NCBI GenBank assembly: GCA_937877535.1
Contig: CALFJF010000049.1
Location: 1 to 30,127 of the forward strand
Reading direction: 5' to 3'
Source: an uncultured Treponema sp.
GTDB lineage: Bacteria > Spirochaetota > Spirochaetia > Treponematales > Treponemataceae
Length of the DNA stretch: 30,127 bases
A model generated the notes under the pieces. That model made no database searches, was not told the origin of the DNA, and saw nothing but the letters and a program-made list of their open reading frames with translations. Positions 6,888 through 15,021 of this stretch are shown here, piece after piece; within the stretch, counting starts at the first letter, position 1, and each line of letters begins with the position of its first letter. The position numbers and the translations under genes are program-made.

Positions 6888-8798
6888 ATGGAAACCACAC
6901 TTCCGCGCCTTTTTAGAAAGAGAGCCTCAGAATATCCCGAAATTGCGTTTCAGATGAGCCGCTTTAAAGACGGTCATTTTGAGCCGACCACCTACCGCGA
7001 AGCCTACGAAACGGCGGTCAATTTTGCGGGCGGTCTTTTGGCGCATGGCGTTGTGCGCGAAGAGCATATTGGTCTCATTTCCGACAACCGCAAAGAGTGG
7101 GAACATGCGAGCATGGGCGTGATGATGACAGGCGCAATAGATGTTCCGCGCGGCTGTGATGCCACCATCGGAGATTTGGAGTATATTCTCTCTTTCGCGG
7201 AGTGCAAGCGCGTCATCGTGGAGAATTCAAGTCAAATCGAGAAAATCCTCGGAATCAAAGAAAAACTTCCGCTTGTAAATGAGCTTATCGTTTTTGAAAA
7301 GCCCACCGAAAAAGACCTTGAATCAACCAAAACGGCGGGTATCACGCTCTATTCTTTTGAGCAGATTGTTGAGGACGGCAAGAAATTCAATGCCGAAAAT
7401 CCAAATGCAGTCACCGAAGAAATGGAAAAGGGCAAGTGGGACGACTTGGCGACGATTATCTTCACTTCCGGCACAACGGGAAAGCCGAAGGGCGTTATGC
7501 TCTCGCACGGAAACTTCATCACCCAGCTTGACGAAGTGTGCGAGCGAATCTATTTGTATCCTGGCGACCGCGGGCTTATGGTTCTCCCTGTCTGGCACGC
7601 ATATCAGCGGGCGGTTGAGTATGTCGTTTTGAATCAGGGCGCGACCATCTGTTATTCAAAGCCCGTCGGACCGATTTTGCTCGCTGACCTCAAAACTTTG
7701 AATCCGCAGGTTCTTCCCGCCGTTCCGCGCGTGTTCGAGGCAGTGTATGACGGCATTTGGCGGAACATGCGCAAGACCGGCGGCATTGTGTACCGCATGT
7801 TCAAATTCTTCGTGGCAATCGCGCTCTTCCATTCAAAGCTCGACCGCGTTCTCTTTGACCGCACCACCCGATACGGCATGGACAAACGGTGGCTTCAGTG
7901 GCCGGCCTTCGTGCTTCCGTGGCTTATTTGTTACCCAATCAAGCTGCTCGGTCACGCGCTCATTTTCCGAAAAATCAAAAAAATGCTCGGCACTTCCTTC
8001 CGCTCCGGCGTTCCTGGCGGCGGCGCGCTTCCCCCGAATGTCGATAAATTCTTCTGGGCAATCGGAATCAAACTTTCGGAAGGCTACGGCCTCACCGAGA
8101 CTTCGCCGATTATCTCAGTGCGTCCGATTGTCCGCCCTGTTTTGGGCAATGTCGGCTCTGCCGTGCGCGGAGTTTCTGCCCGCGTGGTTGACCCTGCCAC
8201 ACGGAAGCCCGTGAAACGCGGCAAAAAAGGCGTGCTTGAGGTAAAGGGCGGCACGGTTATGAAAGGCTACTACAAGCAACCCGAGCTTACCGCAAAAGTT
8301 ATCGACGAGAACGGCTGGTTCGACACGGGCGACCTTGCGCGGCTAACCGCGAACAACGAAATCGTTCTCTGCGGGCGCACAAAGGACACAATAGTGCAGA
8401 CTGGCGGCGAAAATGTCGAGCCGCTTCCAATCGAAATGAAAATGCAGGAGTCTCGCTTCATTCAGACGGCTGTGGTTCTGGGGCAAGACCAGCGGTATCT
8501 TGCGGCACTGGTCGTTCCCGAGCAGGCTGAAGTCGAGGCGTTCTGCAAGGACTCGAATCTTCCGTACAAAAAATATTCCGACATGATAAAGAGCGCGGAA
8601 GTTCTGCATTTAATCGAAACCGAAGTCGCCACGCGGGTGAACGCAAAGAACGGCTTCAAGTCTTACGAGCGAATCAACAAAATCGGCTTGCTCGAAAAGC
8701 CGTTTGAAGTGGGCGTGGAGCTTTCAGCCAAACAAGAGATGATGCGCTACCGAATCAACGAGATTTATTCAAGCGAAATTAAAAAGTTGTTCAAATAA
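6888..8798 (+). CDS. Long-chain fatty-acid--CoA ligase (AMP-dependent synthetase)
   Basis: This 636-residue adenylate-forming enzyme activates a carboxylic acid, probably a long-chain fatty acid, to acyl-AMP and then acyl-CoA. The P-loop-like A3 motif TSGTTGKPKG is at residues 193-202. Later motifs are SEGYGLTETSP, GWFDTGDLA, a CGRTKDTIVQTGGENVEP hinge and a C-terminal segment NGFKSYERI...SAKQEMMRYRI. The architecture matches FadD/FAA1-type ligases that also have a mid-protein hydrophobic patch (residues about 300-370, CYPIKLLGHALIF), so membrane association is plausible. TTGGAG precedes the ATG. A strong intrinsic terminator follows directly. Chain-length specificity is not readable. Confidence 0.92.
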   Translation: METTLPRLFRKRASEYPEIAFQMSRFKDGHFEPTTYREAYETAVNFAGGLLAHGVVREEHIGLISDNRKEWEHASMGVMMTGAIDVPRGCDATIGDLEYILSFAECKRVIVENSSQIEKILGIKEKLPLVNELIVFEKPTEKDLESTKTAGITLYSFEQIVEDGKKFNAENPNAVTEEMEKGKWDDLATIIFTSGTTGKPKGVMLSHGNFITQLDEVCERIYLYPGDRGLMVLPVWHAYQRAVEYVVLNQGATICYSKPVGPILLADLKTLNPQVLPAVPRVFEAVYDGIWRNMRKTGGIVYRMFKFFVAIALFHSKLDRVLFDRTTRYGMDKRWLQWPAFVLPWLICYPIKLLGHALIFRKIKKMLGTSFRSGVPGGGALPPNVDKFFWAIGIKLSEGYGLTETSPIISVRPIVRPVLGNVGSAVRGVSARVVDPATRKPVKRGKKGVLEVKGGTVMKGYYKQPELTAKVIDENGWFDTGDLARLTANNEIVLCGRTKDTIVQTGGENVEPLPIEMKMQESRFIQTAVVLGQDQRYLAALVVPEQAEVEAFCKDSNLPYKKYSDMIKSAEVLHLIETEVATRVNAKNGFKSYERINKIGLLEKPFEVGVELSAKQEMMRYRINEIYSSEIKKLFK

Positions 8799-8804
8799 AG
8801 CGAG

Positions 8805-8833
8805 CAAGGGGCTTAAAGCCCCTTGTTTTTTTC
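8805..8833 (+). terminator. Intrinsic terminator of the acyl-CoA synthetase gene
   Basis: The 10-bp stem CAAGGGGCTT/AAGCCCCTTG has a one-base loop centre and is followed by seven T residues. The converging gatC gene ends just beyond it. The minus-strand reading lacks a U-tract, so it serves the plus strand. Confidence 0.9.
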
Positions 8834-8852
8834 CGCATGAAAAACGACTTAA

Positions 8853-9164
8853 TTACGCGCCTTCGCCGAGCACTTTTGGCACCTGGAAGTAGCCGTCCAT
8901 AAATTCCTTTTCGTTGATTTTTTTCACGTCTTTCATTTTAAGCCCCGACACGATGGTGTCCTCGCGGAGTTTTTCTGCCTCTGTGGAAGGGTACGCATCG
9001 TAGGGATTTTCCGAATCGTCGTATTTTGAAAGAATGTCAAAGTAGCCGACGATTTCGTCCACTTGCTTTTTGAGCGTTGCCATGTCGGTACTTTCGGGAG
9101 AAAGCCTTGAAAGATAAAGGAGATTTTCGAGAGTCGTTTCGTCTACAGTTTTGTGTTCGTTCAT
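8853..9164 (-). CDS. gatC: Glutamyl-tRNA(Gln) amidotransferase subunit C
   Basis: GatC is the small subunit that wraps GatA and stabilises GatAB. The 103 residues fit the family. Typical features are TTLENLLYLSRLSPE at the N terminus, the KKQVDEIVGYFDILSKYD helix and the later YDAYPSTEAEKLREDTI segment. The start at 9164 is chosen because a -10 box TATACT (9171-9176) lies six bases upstream; an in-frame start 57 bp earlier precedes the promoter. No Shine-Dalgarno sequence is seen, so the mRNA is probably leaderless. It stands alone, convergent with the acyl-CoA synthetase gene and divergent from the proline-rich protein gene. Confidence 0.88.
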   Translation of the reverse strand: MNEHKTVDETTLENLLYLSRLSPESTDMATLKKQVDEIVGYFDILSKYDDSENPYDAYPSTEAEKLREDTIVSGLKMKDVKKINEKEFMDGYFQVPKVLGEGA

Positions 9165-9170
9165 AAAAAT

Positions 9171-9176
9171 AGTATA
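9171..9176 (-). promoter_or_regulatory. -10 box of gatC, adjacent to the start codon
   Basis: TATACT on the minus strand is six bases from the ATG at 9164, so transcription should begin at or next to the start codon. No good -35 box was found. Confidence 0.55.
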
Positions 9177-9185
9177 GCGAATTTC

Positions 9186-9193
9186 GCCGATAA
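9186..9193 (+). promoter_or_regulatory. Possible sigma-28-type -10 element (GCCGATAA)
   Basis: This is an exact match to the flagellar sigma -10 consensus, upstream of the gene at 9256. The nearest TAAA is 18 bp before it (9164-9167) rather than the usual 15. It may also be chance; a TACAAT box follows at about 9199. Confidence 0.3.
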
Positions 9194-9255
9194 TCGCTAC
9201 AATAGATTTGTTCGGAAACAAGATTTCCTCAATGTCAAATCAAATCAAAAAATAA

Positions 9256-9939
9256 ATGGAAAATTCGGACAAAGAAAAGACAGAGTTTGACCTTGCTTTT
9301 GAAATCGAATGCGTGATGTATTCGGCTCTCAAAGCGACGATTTCGGATTCAATAGACAAGGAAAGTCGTCAGCACAACATGGAATTCGTTGTTCCAAAAG
9401 AGCAGATATTAAAGAATCTCTTGAGTTACAATCTCTTCATGCTCGAAGAGGCGTGTGCAATTACGCCAGGTCCAAACGGTCGAATTTACCTTTGCGGAAA
9501 ATGGCTCATGCGCCCGATTCTTTCGGACGGAAAAATGATTCCAATGATGGAAGAGTTGAAAAAGAAAATCGACACCTCAAACGTTGTGTTTTGCCCCGCC
9601 GAAGAAGGCAGTTCTATGAGAATGGAGTTGTGGGGAGGTTCATCAAGCGAATATCCGTCTTACAATTTATCGCCCATGCAAAAACTCGACACGTTTAACG
9701 ACGATTTGCGAAAAAGCGGTCCGTCGATTCCGCGCCCTTTTGGTGCGCCGCCGTTTCCTGGCGCAAACAGAAATCCAAACGGATTTCCGCCTGGGATGGC
9801 TCCGCAAGTCTTTCCGCCCGATGGAACTCCGCGCGGAAAGCCACCGCAAGGGTTTCCGCCACCGCCAACTTCGTACAACGAAGACGAACAAAAAAATCCG
9901 ATTTTTGACGACGACGTAGAAGAATTAGAAGAAATCTAA
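9256..9939 (+). CDS. Unrecognised protein with proline/glycine-rich tail
   Basis: I do not recognise this 227-residue protein. Residues 1-120 look like a compact mixed alpha/beta domain (DLAFEIECVMYSALKATI, YLCGKWLMRPILSDGKMIPMMEEL). Residues about 155-210 are rich in Pro, Gly, Asn and Phe (PRPFGAPPFPGANRN, GFPPGMAPQVFPP) and are probably disordered. The C terminus is strongly acidic (FDDDVEELEEI). There is no signal peptide or membrane segment, so it should be cytoplasmic. No Shine-Dalgarno sequence precedes the ATG. It is followed after 10 bp by the AEC transporter gene and may be cotranscribed with it. Steady coding quality and gene context support a real gene. Confidence 0.75.
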   Translation: MENSDKEKTEFDLAFEIECVMYSALKATISDSIDKESRQHNMEFVVPKEQILKNLLSYNLFMLEEACAITPGPNGRIYLCGKWLMRPILSDGKMIPMMEELKKKIDTSNVVFCPAEEGSSMRMELWGGSSSEYPSYNLSPMQKLDTFNDDLRKSGPSIPRPFGAPPFPGANRNPNGFPPGMAPQVFPPDGTPRGKPPQGFPPPPTSYNEDEQKNPIFDDDVEELEEI

Positions 9940-9949
9940 GCAAAAAAAA

Positions 9950-10960
9950 ATGGAATCAAAATTGATTTTTACGTGCAATGCCGTTCTTCCAATCATTTTA
10001 ACGATTGCGACTGGGTATTTTCTAAAAAAAATCCGCCTTCTCCCAAAGGATTTTTTTCCGCTTTTGAACAAACTTTGTTTTCGCTGCTGCCTTCCGTGCT
10101 TGCTGTGCTACAACGTTTACAATCTCCGAGAAATCAAAGAAATCGCCGCCGCGCTTCCCGTTGTGATTTTTGCGGTCGCCTCGATTTTGTGCTTTTTTTT
10201 CATTGGACTTTTGATTTCGATTTTTTCAACAAAAGACAATTCTCAACGAGGCGTTATGCTTCAAGCCGCGTTCCGCTCAAATTACGCGATAATCGGACTT
10301 TCGCTTTCGCTCTCGATTTCTTCCGAGCCCAAAGCAAGCGCAATCGCAAGCGTACTTTCGAGCGTTTCGATTCCGCTGTTTAACATTCTTGCAACAATCG
10401 CGCTTTCGGTTTTTTGCTCAAAAAACGAAAAAAAAGGCAGAATCTCAAACATGCTAAAAAAAATCGCCACAAACCCGCTCATTTTAGGGTGCGCCACGGG
10501 ATTTGTTTTTCTTTTGATTCGAGCCGCGCTTCCAAAAAACGATTCTGGCGAAGCAATTTTCCTTTTGAGTCGAGATGTGCCGTTCGCGTTCAAAACGTTG
10601 CAAAATCTCGCACTTGCCGCGTCCACCATCGCGCTCATCGCGCTCGGCGGCAATTTTGAACTTTCCGCCGTTTCCCGATTAAAAAAACTCATCGCGATTG
10701 GAACGTTCTCGCGCGTGATTCTTTGCCCGCTCGTTTGCCTTTTTTTCGCGTATGCCGTCGGATTTCGCGCCACCGAGTTCCCCGCTCTTATTGCACTTTA
10801 CGGCACGCCAATCGCCGTTTCGAGCGTTCCAATGGCAGCGGAAATGGACGGAGACGCAGAACTTGCAGGTCAACTCGTTGTGTGGACGAGCCTTTGCTCC
10901 GCGTTCACTCTTTTTTTGACGATTTTTTTCTGCGCCAAAATCGGAATCTTTGAACCGTAG
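9950..10960 (+). CDS. AEC (auxin efflux carrier) family transporter
   Basis: This 336-residue inner-membrane protein has about ten hydrophobic segments in two halves, as in bacterial AEC/bile-acid-arsenite-riboflavin superfamily carriers. Family-like motifs are FRSNYAIIGLSLSL in the first half and ALYGTPIAVSSVPMAAEMDGD followed by AGQLVVWTSLCSAFTLF in the second. The proteins export or import small organic anions such as malate or malonate; the substrate here is unknown. The malic enzyme gene is about 5.4 kb away, too far to link them. It starts 10 bp after the preceding gene, with no clear ribosome binding site. Confidence 0.9.
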   Translation: MESKLIFTCNAVLPIILTIATGYFLKKIRLLPKDFFPLLNKLCFRCCLPCLLCYNVYNLREIKEIAAALPVVIFAVASILCFFFIGLLISIFSTKDNSQRGVMLQAAFRSNYAIIGLSLSLSISSEPKASAIASVLSSVSIPLFNILATIALSVFCSKNEKKGRISNMLKKIATNPLILGCATGFVFLLIRAALPKNDSGEAIFLLSRDVPFAFKTLQNLALAASTIALIALGGNFELSAVSRLKKLIAIGTFSRVILCPLVCLFFAYAVGFRATEFPALIALYGTPIAVSSVPMAAEMDGDAELAGQLVVWTSLCSAFTLFLTIFFCAKIGIFEP

Positions 10961-10989
10961 AAAAAGGACATTTCAAAATGATGAGTTTC

Positions 10990-11064
10990 GTGGTGATTGA
11001 GCCTGTCGAAAACCCAGTTAACAAAAATCTCTCGAAAACGGTCATTTCGACACGCTCAATGACC
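10990..11064. repeat. Intergenic hairpin-repeat pair
   Basis: This is a degraded pair from the same family as 2467-2533. The first element is GTGGTGATTGAGCCTGTCGA followed by AAACCC. The second is a hairpin GGTCATT/AATGACC around TCGACACGCTC. It sits between the convergent transporter and UPF0210 genes and may act as a weak terminator. Confidence 0.7.
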
Positions 11065-11092
11065 GAATAAGCAACACGCATTTGTTTTACCG

Positions 11093-12454
11093 CTAGTTCC
11101 TAAAACTGTGTATCGGTGCGGGAATGCGCCCGCCGCGGTTGATGAAGTCCGCGCAGGAAAAGCGGTTCACGTCGATGACGGGGCAGCCGCCCAAAAGTCC
11201 GCCGAACTCCACCCAGTCGCCGGGCTTTTTGCCGGGCGCGGGAATCAGGCGCACGGCGGTCGTCTTGTTGTTCACCATGCCGATTGCCATTTCGTCCGCC
11301 ATAATGCCGCTGATTGTCGCCGCGCTCGTGTCGCCAGGGATTGCAATCATATCAAGCCCCACCGAGCAGACAGTCGTCATCGCCTCCAGTTTTTCAAGCG
11401 TAATCGAGCCTTGCCTGACGGCGTTAATCATTCCCTCGTCCTCGCTCACGGGAATGAACGCGCCCGAAAGCCCGCCCACGTTGGTGCTCGCCATAACGCC
11501 GCCCTTTTTCACCATGTCGGTGAGCATTGCGAGTGCCGCCGTCGTGCCTGGCGCGCCGCAGCCCTCAAGCCCGATTTCCTCCAAAATCCGCGCCACACTG
11601 TCCCCCACGGCAGGGGTCGGCGCGAGCGACAAATCCAAAATACCGAATTCCACACCGAGCCGCTTTGCCGCCTCCAAGCCGACGAGTTGCCCCATGCGCG
11701 TGATTTTGAACGCCATTTTCTTGATTCCGTCGGCAAGTTCGTTTATCGGTCTGCCTTTGTACTCGCGCGCCGCCGCCAAAATCACGCCAGGTCCCGACAC
11801 GCCCACGTTAATCACCGCGTCGCCTTCGCCCGGTCCGTGGAACGCGCCCGCCATGAATGGGTTGTCCTCCGGCGCGTTCGTGAACACGACGAGTTTTGAG
11901 CAGCCGTTCACCGCGCAGTTCTGCGATACTTCCGCGGTGCGCTTGATGACTTCGCCCATGAGTTTTACCGCGTCCATGTTGATGCCCGATTTTGTCGAGC
12001 CGACGTTGACGCTCGCACACACGCAGTCGGTGGCAGCAAGGGATTCGGGGATTGACTCAATGAGGATTCGGTCAGCAGGCGTAATTCCCTTTTGCACGAG
12101 CGCGGAAAAGCCTCCGATGAAGTTCACGCCCAATTCTTTTGCGGCGCGGTCGAGCGTGCGGCAATATTCCACATACGATTTTTCCGCCGACGCGCCCGCC
12201 ACGAGCGCAATCGGCGTAACGGAAATGCGCTTGTTGATAATCGGAACGCCGAATTCCTTTTCGATTGACTCCCCCACGCGCACAAGATTTCCCGCGCAGC
12301 GCATAATTTTCTCGTAGATTTTCTGATTTGCCCGCACAGCGTCGCTATCCGCGCAGTCCAAAAGCGAAATGCCCATCGTAATGCAGCGCACGTCGAGTTT
12401 TTGCCGCATGAACATATTGACCGTTTCTTGAATCTCGTTCGGTGAAAAAAGCAT
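11093..12454 (-). CDS. UPF0210/DUF711 family protein (PFL-fold)
   Basis: This 453-residue protein matches the widespread UPF0210 family: an N-terminal MLFSPNEIQETVNMF, LDVRCITMGISLLDC, GVPIINKRISVTPIALV, FIGGFSALVQKG and a C-terminal VEFGGLLGGCPVIDVN. The fold is related to glycyl-radical enzymes and pyruvate formate lyase, but the biochemical role is unknown. In many genomes a small ACT-domain protein (UPF0237) is adjacent; none is here. AGGAGA precedes the ATG. It is transcribed alone and opposes the transporter gene. Confidence 0.9.
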   Translation of the reverse strand: MLFSPNEIQETVNMFMRQKLDVRCITMGISLLDCADSDAVRANQKIYEKIMRCAGNLVRVGESIEKEFGVPIINKRISVTPIALVAGASAEKSYVEYCRTLDRAAKELGVNFIGGFSALVQKGITPADRILIESIPESLAATDCVCASVNVGSTKSGINMDAVKLMGEVIKRTAEVSQNCAVNGCSKLVVFTNAPEDNPFMAGAFHGPGEGDAVINVGVSGPGVILAAAREYKGRPINELADGIKKMAFKITRMGQLVGLEAAKRLGVEFGILDLSLAPTPAVGDSVARILEEIGLEGCGAPGTTAALAMLTDMVKKGGVMASTNVGGLSGAFIPVSEDEGMINAVRQGSITLEKLEAMTTVCSVGLDMIAIPGDTSAATISGIMADEMAIGMVNNKTTAVRLIPAPGKKPGDWVEFGGLLGGCPVIDVNRFSCADFINRGGRIPAPIHSFRN

Positions 12455-12576
12455 TATACATCTCCTTTTTGAATGAGGCGTTCGTCTACCCGTTCTCTAA
12501 AATCTCAGTGCGTATTTTAGCAAAATTTGATTTTTTCTTCGACCGCTTGATTTTTTTTGCGTTTTGAAAAAAGAAA

Positions 12577-12606
12577 AACTCCTCCGAAAATCCGAAGGAG
12601 TTTTTT
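12577..12606 (-). terminator. Terminator of the small membrane protein gene
   Basis: A 10-bp stem (AACTCCTTCG with CGGAGGAGTT, one mismatch) is followed by a T-rich tract on the minus strand, about 30 bp after the stop of the 67-residue gene. Confidence 0.8.
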
Positions 12607-12637
12607 CGATAAAACAAAAATGGTTAGAACTCTGTTT

Positions 12638-12841
12638 TTATTTTCCGAGCGCGTGCGCGATTCCCGCGATTGCGTTTCCAATCGGGTCGGCATCCAAAAG
12701 AAGAATGTCGATTATAAAAAACACCGCAAATCCCGCAACCGCAACCAAAGCAAGCATTAAAATCCCTACAAGAAGTTGAACGATAACAGGAAGACTGTCA
12801 AACTTGCTTGTATTATCCGTTTTTGCAACTGCATTAGCCAT
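12638..12841 (-). CDS. Small membrane protein, 67 residues, unknown function
   Basis: This small protein has a polar N terminus (MANAVAKTDNTSKFD) followed by one or two transmembrane helices (residues about 17-48, VIVQLLVGILMLALVAVAGFAVFFIIDILLL). The C-terminal segment GNAIAGIAHALGK is Gly/Ala-rich and may lie along the membrane. The start at 12841 is set by AAGGAG just upstream and removes a 14-residue extension without a ribosome site. It has its own terminator. I do not recognise a family. The amphipathic, glycine-rich tail could suit a toxin-like or bacteriocin-like peptide, but nothing nearby supports that. Confidence 0.75.
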   Translation of the reverse strand: MANAVAKTDNTSKFDSLPVIVQLLVGILMLALVAVAGFAVFFIIDILLLDADPIGNAIAGIAHALGK

Positions 12842-12923
12842 ATTTTTACTCCTTGAACGTGTTTCCGCTAAAACTAATTTCAATTATGATAAACCCAGAC
12901 ATCGCTCCCGTCAACAAAAAAAT

Positions 12924-14504
12924 CTAGCGAGTGCGAACTCGATACATCGGCTCGCTTTGAGGCAAAAGTTCAAGGACATTTTTTTCACACTCAAGAGCCT
13001 CTGAAATATCGTGCGTTACGTGCAAAATCGTTGTTGTGCCCGTTTCGGCAATGCGTTCAAGCAAATCAAGAACAAGCGTGCGTTGCGCGTCGTCGAGTGC
13101 GTGGCACGGCTCATCGAGAATGAGGATTTCGGGATTTTTGACAGCCGCTCGCAAAATCAAAACGGCTCGCTGCTCGCCGTAACTCAACGAAGAAAACGGC
13201 TCGTTTTCCCGAAGAGAAAATCCACCGAGCGAAAGCCAAAGCCGCGCGGCTCGTTTTTCCACATCGGAAACAGGCGAATAAAGCCCGATTGAATCGCGGA
13301 AGCCCGACGCAATCACATCGCAAAGCGAAGCAGAGCCAACCATGCGGTACTCAACGTGCAAGCGATAACTGACAATGCCGAGCCGTTTTTTTATATCCCA
13401 AATCGACTCCCCGCTCCCGCGTCGTGCGCCAAAAAGCCACACATCGTTCGAGAAAACTTGATGATTGTCGCCAGTGATAAGTTCCAAAAGCGTTGTTTTT
13501 CCGCTCCCGTTCGGTCCTTGAATGAGCCAATGCTCACCTGGAAAAACCGTCCAAGAAAAATCGCGAAGAACGAGTTTTTCGTTCCAGCCAACGTTCACGT
13601 TTTTCATTTCAACGAGCGGAGTTTTCGTTTTTCTTGATTCTTCCGTTTTGAGCGAAAAAGCCGTTTCGCGCCAAATTTCGCCGAGTTTTTCAAGGAACGC
13701 TTTTTTCTCTTTTTCGCGAGCGCGCTTTTGATTTTCTTCTCTCTCCAAAACGATTTTTTCAAACTCGCTCCGAGAACCGCAAAAACACACCTGTTTTTTT
13801 GAAAACGCAAGAACGTGCGTTACCGAATGTGGAATTTCTTTGTATCGCTCCATAAAAATCATGATTTTTGGAAATCCGCTCCGCTTTGACGACGAAATCG
13901 AAGAAAAAAAGTCAAACAAAATCGTTCGACTTTCCAAGTCAAGCCCCGAAAACGGGTCGGAAAGAATCAAAAGGCGACTTTTTGAAAGCAATGCGCGGCA
14001 AAGAAGCGTCCGCCGAATTTCGCCCGTGGAAAGGAATTTTAGCCCGCGGTCAAGGATTTTTTGAATTGCGCACAATTTCACTTCTGGAAACGACTCAAGT
14101 TTTGACGCAATGTCAGGAAGCGGCGTTGCGCGATGACGCGCGTCAGGTCCTCCCAACACTTCGCTCAAAAACCTGCGAACTGTGCGTCCTTCATCAATTC
14201 TGTCCATGTGGTCGGTTTCGTCCAAAAGCCGCTCTTCTTCAATAACGCGCGCCGCTTCTTCAAGCGACACCACAGTCGTAGAATCCGAAAAATCGTTTTT
14301 GAAATACGCGCCGTCTTTTTCTGGAACAAAATTCGCCCGCAAAGAAAGCGCGGAAAGAAAATCCTCTTTGCCGCCGCCACTTTCCCCCGTTACGAGCCAG
14401 GTTCCGTTTTCCATATTCCACGAAAACGCGGGAATCCGCTCGCCTTTTGCAGAATCAACGTGGCAATCGCGAATAACAATCGTGTCAAAAATCGTTTTTT
14501 CCAT
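12924..14504 (-). CDS. ABC-type ATPase with two fused nucleotide-binding domains (ModF-like)
   Basis: The 526-residue cytosolic protein holds two ABC ATPase domains. The first (residues about 1-240) has a Walker A-like GESGGGKED (40-48) in which the usual Ser/Thr after Lys is Glu47. Its signature is LSTGE and its Walker B ends in LILSDPF rather than LDEP, so it is probably impaired. The second has an intact GPNGSGKTT, signature LSYGE, Walker B LILDEP and switch His in HVTHD. It has no membrane segment. The layout resembles ModF/PhrA-type ATPases of unclear role. AAGGG precedes the ATG. A MarR-type regulator gene lies 80 bp upstream. The assigned substrate, if any, is unknown. Confidence 0.85.
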   Translation of the reverse strand: MEKTIFDTIVIRDCHVDSAKGERIPAFSWNMENGTWLVTGESGGGKEDFLSALSLRANFVPEKDGAYFKNDFSDSTTVVSLEEAARVIEEERLLDETDHMDRIDEGRTVRRFLSEVLGGPDARHRATPLPDIASKLESFPEVKLCAIQKILDRGLKFLSTGEIRRTLLCRALLSKSRLLILSDPFSGLDLESRTILFDFFSSISSSKRSGFPKIMIFMERYKEIPHSVTHVLAFSKKQVCFCGSRSEFEKIVLEREENQKRAREKEKKAFLEKLGEIWRETAFSLKTEESRKTKTPLVEMKNVNVGWNEKLVLRDFSWTVFPGEHWLIQGPNGSGKTTLLELITGDNHQVFSNDVWLFGARRGSGESIWDIKKRLGIVSYRLHVEYRMVGSASLCDVIASGFRDSIGLYSPVSDVEKRAARLWLSLGGFSLRENEPFSSLSYGEQRAVLILRAAVKNPEILILDEPCHALDDAQRTLVLDLLERIAETGTTTILHVTHDISEALECEKNVLELLPQSEPMYRVRTR

Positions 14505-14548
14505 TTTTATCCCTTTTTATAGTATTACAAAAAGTATACATCTACTCA

Positions 14549-14572
14549 GTGGTTTCGATAAATTCAACCACC
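14549..14572. repeat. Hairpin repeat upstream of the ABC ATPase gene
   Basis: GTGGTTTCGATAAATTCAAC carries the GTGGTT/AACCAC stem of the scattered family with a diverged loop. It lies between the MarR gene end and the ATPase gene start. Confidence 0.65.
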
Positions 14573-14584
14573 ATTTTTGCGACA

Positions 14585-15016
14585 TTACAAATTTTTTTCC
14601 ATTTTGACGAGGAGTCGAACGAGCGAATCTTTTTCTGCTTCCGAAAAACCGCGCCAGGCACGATTCAAAACAAAATGCGAAATCTCCGCCGTGCTACATT
14701 CGCGAGCAGAACCGTTGTCGGTCAAAAAAATCAAATGCTTTCGACTGTCTTTTTCGTCTTTTTTTGTTTTTACAAGCCCCGCCTCTTCGAGTTTTTTCAC
14801 GAGCGCGGTCGTTGTGGATTTGTCGCGATTTATTCGATTCGCAAGTTCCCCCATCGAAATCGGATTTTCGCACCGAGAAAGCGTGTATAGAATAAATCCA
14901 TGGGAACTCGCAAAATGCTCAAGTCCAGAGCGACCAAGTTCTTCCCGCATGATTTCTGCAGAACGTGAATGGATTTTTGAAATGAGCGACAGGACAGAAG
15001 AAGCGTTATATTCCAT
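14585..15016 (-). CDS. MarR-family transcriptional regulator
   Basis: This 143-residue dimeric winged-helix DNA-binding protein shows the MarR pattern: SGLEHFASSHGFILYTLSRCENPISMGELANRINRDKSTTTALVKKLEEAGLV, with recognition helix KSTTTALVKKLEEAGLV and the wing KKDEKDSRKHLIFLTDNG. The start is taken as ATG at 15016, six bases after the upstream gene's stop. A GTG at 15037, inside the upstream gene, is possible and has AAAAGAG before it. Position suggests cotranscription with the preceding unknown protein and possible control of the downstream ABC gene. The ligand is unknown. Confidence 0.88.
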   Translation of the reverse strand: MEYNASSVLSLISKIHSRSAEIMREELGRSGLEHFASSHGFILYTLSRCENPISMGELANRINRDKSTTTALVKKLEEAGLVKTKKDEKDSRKHLIFLTDNGSARECSTAEISHFVLNRAWRGFSEAEKDSLVRLLVKMEKNL

Positions 15017-15021
15017 ACGCG

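Noticed and set aside
4734..9164. gatCAB operon
   Set aside because: gatA and gatC are on opposite strands and 2.6 kb apart, and gatB is absent from the window.
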